Positions 60,901 through 64,000 of a DNA stretch of 64,000 bases are shown here, in pieces; within the stretch, counting starts at the first letter, position 1; the number at the start of each line of letters is the position of its first letter. Origin of the DNA: Coprinellus micaceus (taxonomy: Eukaryota; Basidiomycota; Agaricomycetes; Agaricales; Psathyrellaceae); contig OX596340.1 in NCBI GenBank assembly GCA_951394405.1, positions 1,054,001 through 1,118,000 on the forward strand, written 5' to 3'. The translations under genes were made by a program, and so were the position numbers. The notes below the pieces were generated by a model, which worked only from the letters and a program-made list of their open reading frames with translations, was not told where the DNA came from and made no database searches.

Positions 60901-61201
60901 GCTCCACATCCTTCTTTTCCACCTCTGCCTGTAGCTCGTCCACGTCGCGTCTGAGCCCATCAAGGTCGGTGTTCAGTCCCACGACGAGTTTGTAGAGCAC
61001 GGCCACTGCATCAGACGTCACTCTGGAGAAGTCGGGGATGTTGGGGAGGATTTCGGAGAGGTAATCGAGGTCAATATCTTCGGGTACAGGAACTTCGAGT
61101 GTGGGGTTGCCCTGCTGCTGCTGCTGAGAGGAAGGACCTGCTTCCGCCGTCTCGGCGTCGTGTGCCGCGTCCTCCCTGGCCTTCTTGCGCGTCTTGGTCA
61201 T
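54912..61201 (-). CDS. Nuclear pore basket protein, TPR/Mlp1 family
   Basis: Ten exons (61201-60793, 60727-60557, 60506-60403, 60353-58302, 58245-57856, 57799-56747, 56691-56542, 56481-56260, 56209-55997, 55943-54912) give 1,931 residues, close to yeast Mlp1. The N-terminus has a Gln run, then the acidic opening PEDIDLDYLSEILPNIPDFS. Residues from about 110 to 1,700 are almost continuous heptad-repeat coiled coil. The conserved MLP1/TPR segment NNLVLFRSIEGLQEQNQKLL lies in the first third. The C-terminal 200 residues are disordered, rich in Ala, Pro, Gly and Arg, with KRPREDG and a final IRRPAPTT; the basic patches suit nuclear import. The protein forms nuclear-basket filaments and takes part in mRNA export surveillance and spindle-checkpoint anchoring. 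It is divergent from RPS20. Confidence 0.93.
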
Positions 61202-61495
61202 GGTGGGGAGAGAGAGAGGGAGAGAGAAAGAAATTGGAAATGGGCGAGCTCGCTGGCTCGAGACGGTCCAAGAACAGACGGTCCACGAGACACAGCGCAC
61301 AGCGGAGCCGCGTTGGCGTCACGTGACTGATGCTGAGGTAAGCTGACCAGGACGCTCAAACCTTATTTTCGCGTTTCCTGCGTCTTGTCAACACAACCTG
61401 CGCACTTTGGGTGAGTCCGCCGCTGACCTCGACGACGCTGTATTAGTGCTGATACGGGAGAATAGTCACCTTCTGACTCATATTCGCATCCAAAA
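61202..61495. promoter_or_regulatory. Bidirectional promoter TPR / RPS20
   Basis: Only 294 bp separate the two ATGs. A CACGTG palindrome sits at 61320-61325 within GTCACGTGACT, close to the middle. GA-rich sequence lies on the TPR side. Confidence 0.55.
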
Positions 61496-61975
61496 ATGAG
61501 TTACGTCGCCAAAGGTGAAAAGGAATACGATGCTACCGGTGCACCCGTGCCCGGAGCCAAGATCCACAAGATCAGGATCACCCTCACCTCCAGCAACGTC
61601 AAGAACCTCGAGAAGTGTACGGACAACCCGTCGCTATACTCGAAACAACTTTTCTAACGCTTTTGCAGTCTCTAACGACTTGATCAACCGTGCCAAGGAC
61701 AAGCAGCTCAAGGTCAAGGGCCCCGTCCGCCTCCCCACCAAGGTCCTCAGGATCACCACCCGTAAGACCCCTTGTGGTGAGGGTTCAAAGACCTGGGATC
61801 GCTACGAGTTGAAGATCCACAAGCGCCTCATCGACCTCCACTCCTCCTCCGAGATTGTCAAGCAGATCGTGAGTCCCATCAAAGTCTTCCTGCTTTGAAA
61901 CTCTAACAGATTCCCCTTCAGACTTCCATCTCCCTTGAGCCCGGTGTCGAGGTCGAGGTCACCATCTCTGCTTAA
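61496..61975 (+). CDS. RPS20: 40S ribosomal protein S20 (uS10)
   Basis: Three exons (61496-61616, 61669-61868, 61922-61975) give 124 residues, the usual size. Family blocks are [77 protein letters not shown] and the C-terminal [16 protein letters not shown]. The protein sits in the head of the small subunit. The first intron begins after LEK, a common position. The short leader and shared promoter with TPR suggest strong, constitutive transcription. Confidence 0.97.
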
Positions 61976-62294
61976 ATGCACTGATTATTTACGACTTGCT
62001 GTCTAACGATATGAACTGTATTCCTGTTCGTCTGCCTGGTCGTGGGGCAAAAATACATTCATTCCATGCGCATTGTAATCCTGGTCCCCCGCTCTGCACT
62101 CCCCATGTCGTACGGCCAATACGACGCCCACAATGTGCTTTGCGATGCGCACTGCATAATACTTGAGCCAGTTTCTACGAGACGGATTCCAGAAAACCCC
62201 AATTTAGGTCCAATCACAACCTGATCGCCGAGTTAGCGCTCACAACTCTCTTCCACTCTCCTTCCACCCCTCTCATCCCACTCACCTCACCACC

Positions 62295-62622
62295 ATGGGC
62301 CGGAGCGCAAAATTCCACAAACGCGTCGTACGTACCTCTCCCTTTCTCCCCTTCCCATCTTCTTACCCCTTCCGCACAGAAAAAGACCACATCTTCCGGA
62401 AAACCCACACCCAACCCCAACTCCTCATCATCCTCCTCTCAACCCCAAGCCGCCGCCGCCCAAGCCAAGAAAAAGGCGAACCTCAAGTCCAAATCTACTT
62501 CAAGTAAGGGCGGGAAGGGCGATGGCCCGGTATTGGGAGGGGCGGATTATGTGAGCTTGATGATGGGTGGACGGAGGAAGGCGAGGGAGGAGGCGATGAA
62601 GTTGCCTGCGTCTGAGGATTGA
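62295..62622 (+). CDS. Small basic protein, unrecognised
   Basis: Two exons (62295-62327, 62380-62622) give 91 residues. It begins MGRSAKFHKRV, continues with KKTTSSGKPTPN, a Ser run, AAAAQAKKKANLKSKS, and ends GADYVSLMMGGRRKAREEAM then KLPASED. The Lys-rich middle and MGxSAKFxKR opening are typical of small fungal nucleolar or ribosome-biogenesis-like proteins, but I do not recognise it and assign no function. GT-AG borders and a CACC ATG start context support it. Confidence 0.65.
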
Positions 62623-63150
62623 TTGGGAGAGAGAGGTGAAAAACGAAGGAGGGAAAGGGGAGGGAAAGAGGGCGATTGGATATGGGAGAGGAGGACGAGG
62701 GTTTGTGCGATGGGACTGGAAGCAGGCTGGGAGGAGACGGGCCGGCGACGATCCACTGCGACGGGGACTTCACCAATGGCTGCCACATCCGACTTACCCT
62801 CGCTATTCCCCGGTTATCTCCGATCCGCCGCGACCCCCGTCCCCGAGCGATAACTTCGTCCTTACGCCCCGCCCAAAAACCCGAAGAACGTCGAGACCAG
62901 GTTCACCACTCCACCCCCATGTCGCCCAAAATCGAACCATCGGTTCGAAGAACAGTATACATGTATTGTGACCCACACAAAAACACTTGCAAATGCACAC
63001 AAAACCTAGAACCCATCCCACACATCCGAGTCACGTCCGCGACGGGCGCAACCCTGCAGCACCAAAGATTTGGGAGAGGAAGATCGACGACATGGAACGG
63101 GCATTTGAAGGGCAGACGGTGAGAGACAAACTTGCTTCGTTCCATCTACC
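62623..63150. other. Intergenic DNA between convergent genes
   Basis: GA-rich sequence on the left, then mixed sequence. Open frames here are short and unsupported. Confidence 0.4.
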
Positions 63151-64000
63151 CTAGAATCCTCTCCCCATAAACCAAAACTGACTTGTCCCCGCCCTACTCT
63201 CCACATTGATCAAATCCTTCACCTCAAAGCCCATCTTGCCGTACATCGCGACGTTCTTCTCGTTCTGCGTTTCGAGGATCATCGGAGCGTTCTCTGCGTC
63301 GGCCTATTTGTCGACTTCGTTAGTTTCCATCCCTCAAAGTGTAAAGCAAGTAACCGAGAGTTCCTCCCGCAGGAGAGCGGAACGGGAGAGTGGAATGGAA
63401 TATGTGGAGAGGGAAGAAACTCACCAGAGCCTGCACATGGCGCATTAGTTTACCTGCAACGCCTTTACCAGAGTGCTGAGGTCGGACACCAAGGAGTTGT
63501 AGGTCCCAGGAGCGGAGGGCACCTCCCTCCCCAAACGCCGTATCGCATGTCCGTTCGAGGAACGGAATCCACTACGAATTTCGAGTCAACAACACCCGGG
63601 TCAACAAAGGATGGATCATGGGAGGAATGGCGACGCACGTAGTCTTCCCACCAGCTCTTCGTATAATCGTCTACCTTCTCAATGAAGGGATTCCACCCCG
63701 CAACCCTCTGCTCCTCCGTCGAATTCAAGCTTTGCCCTGGGGCAAAGGCGATTAAGCATCCAGCGAGTTCGTCTTCCCCGGCTGCATTCTTGGTGGTGCC
63801 CAAGAAGATCGTCCCTCCGACGTTCGCTGCTGCGATGACAGAGCGGAATTGGAGGGGTATGAGTGAGGGATCGTTCCCGACGAGGTGTCTGCCGAAGGGG
63901 TCGTCTGGAGTGGGTAGTAAGATCAGTATTGGAGGCGCCGTAGGCTGATTAGATGTGACAGAGATGGCGCACCTCCAAAGGCATCAACGATAAGCGCCGT
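63151..64000 (-). CDS. GNAT-family N-acetyltransferase (5' end outside window)
   Basis: Visible exons are 64000-63973 (partial), 63904-63639, 63571-63425 and 63303-63151, in frame to 197 residues plus the missing start. The opening ALIVDAFGDDPFGRHLVGND is typical of fungal GNAT proteins. The acetyl-CoA binding motif A is LQLLGVRPQHSGKGVAGKLM, with the Q/RxxGxG/A core. Then come PMILETQNEKNVAMYGKMGF, the beta strand and helix of motif B, and the C-terminal FWFMGRGF. The substrate cannot be told from sequence; small amines, antibiotics or protein N-termini are all possible in this group. It is convergent with the small basic protein gene. Confidence 0.85.

Overview
The window looks like nuclear DNA of a filamentous basidiomycete, most likely an Agaricomycete. 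Nearly every gene is split by short GT-AG introns of about 50-60 nt. The gene set is eukaryotic (V-ATPase, nuclear-pore TPR, SNF5, RPS20). It includes a CreA/Mig1-type repressor and NACHT NTPases of the kind that proliferate in mushroom-forming fungi. Exon structures below were worked out by hand from splice signals, reading-frame phase and family conservation.

Layout. 1-6.1 kb: the 3' end of an unknown gene, a seven-exon Sec14-like lipid-transfer protein and a NACHT NTPase with an unusual disordered tail. 7-13 kb: a duplicated-gene zone with a dienelactone hydrolase pseudogene (frameshift plus stop), a relic of a NACHT first exon, degenerate repeats, an unknown nuclear-type protein, and an intact dienelactone hydrolase. 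13-17.4 kb: gene-poor DNA leading into a large C2H2 carbon catabolite repressor (17.4-20.6 kb). 21.7-27.8 kb: V-ATPase subunit d and the queuosine-salvage protein, head to head, then a 13-exon WD40 protein resembling CUL4-DDB1 associated factors. 28-29.1 kb: a 997-bp terminal-inverted-repeat element with a 7-bp target duplication, then tRNA-Cys(GCA). 30-31.9 kb: a secreted GH71 alpha-1,3-glucanase. 32.2-40.5 kb: two NACHT paralogues in inverted orientation flanking an SNF5/SFH1 gene; a broken inverted copy of the 9.3-9.8 kb segment lies upstream of the first. 41-45 kb: two small unknown proteins and an arrestin-like protein. 45.9-54.7 kb: two apparently identical 4,372-bp PIF/Harbinger-type DNA transposons in perfect tandem, sharing one 3-bp ACT target duplication. 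Each carries a DDE transposase and a convergent second gene. 54.9-64 kb: TPR/Mlp1 nuclear-basket protein divergent from RPS20, a small unknown basic protein, and a GNAT acetyltransferase cut by the window edge.

The housekeeping genes do not form one pathway. The most interesting material is accessory: the tandem Harbinger pair, the unclassified TIR element placed just upstream of the WD40 gene, and the NACHT family, whose first exon and promoter recur in three places and in one copy seem to have turned an intron into coding sequence.
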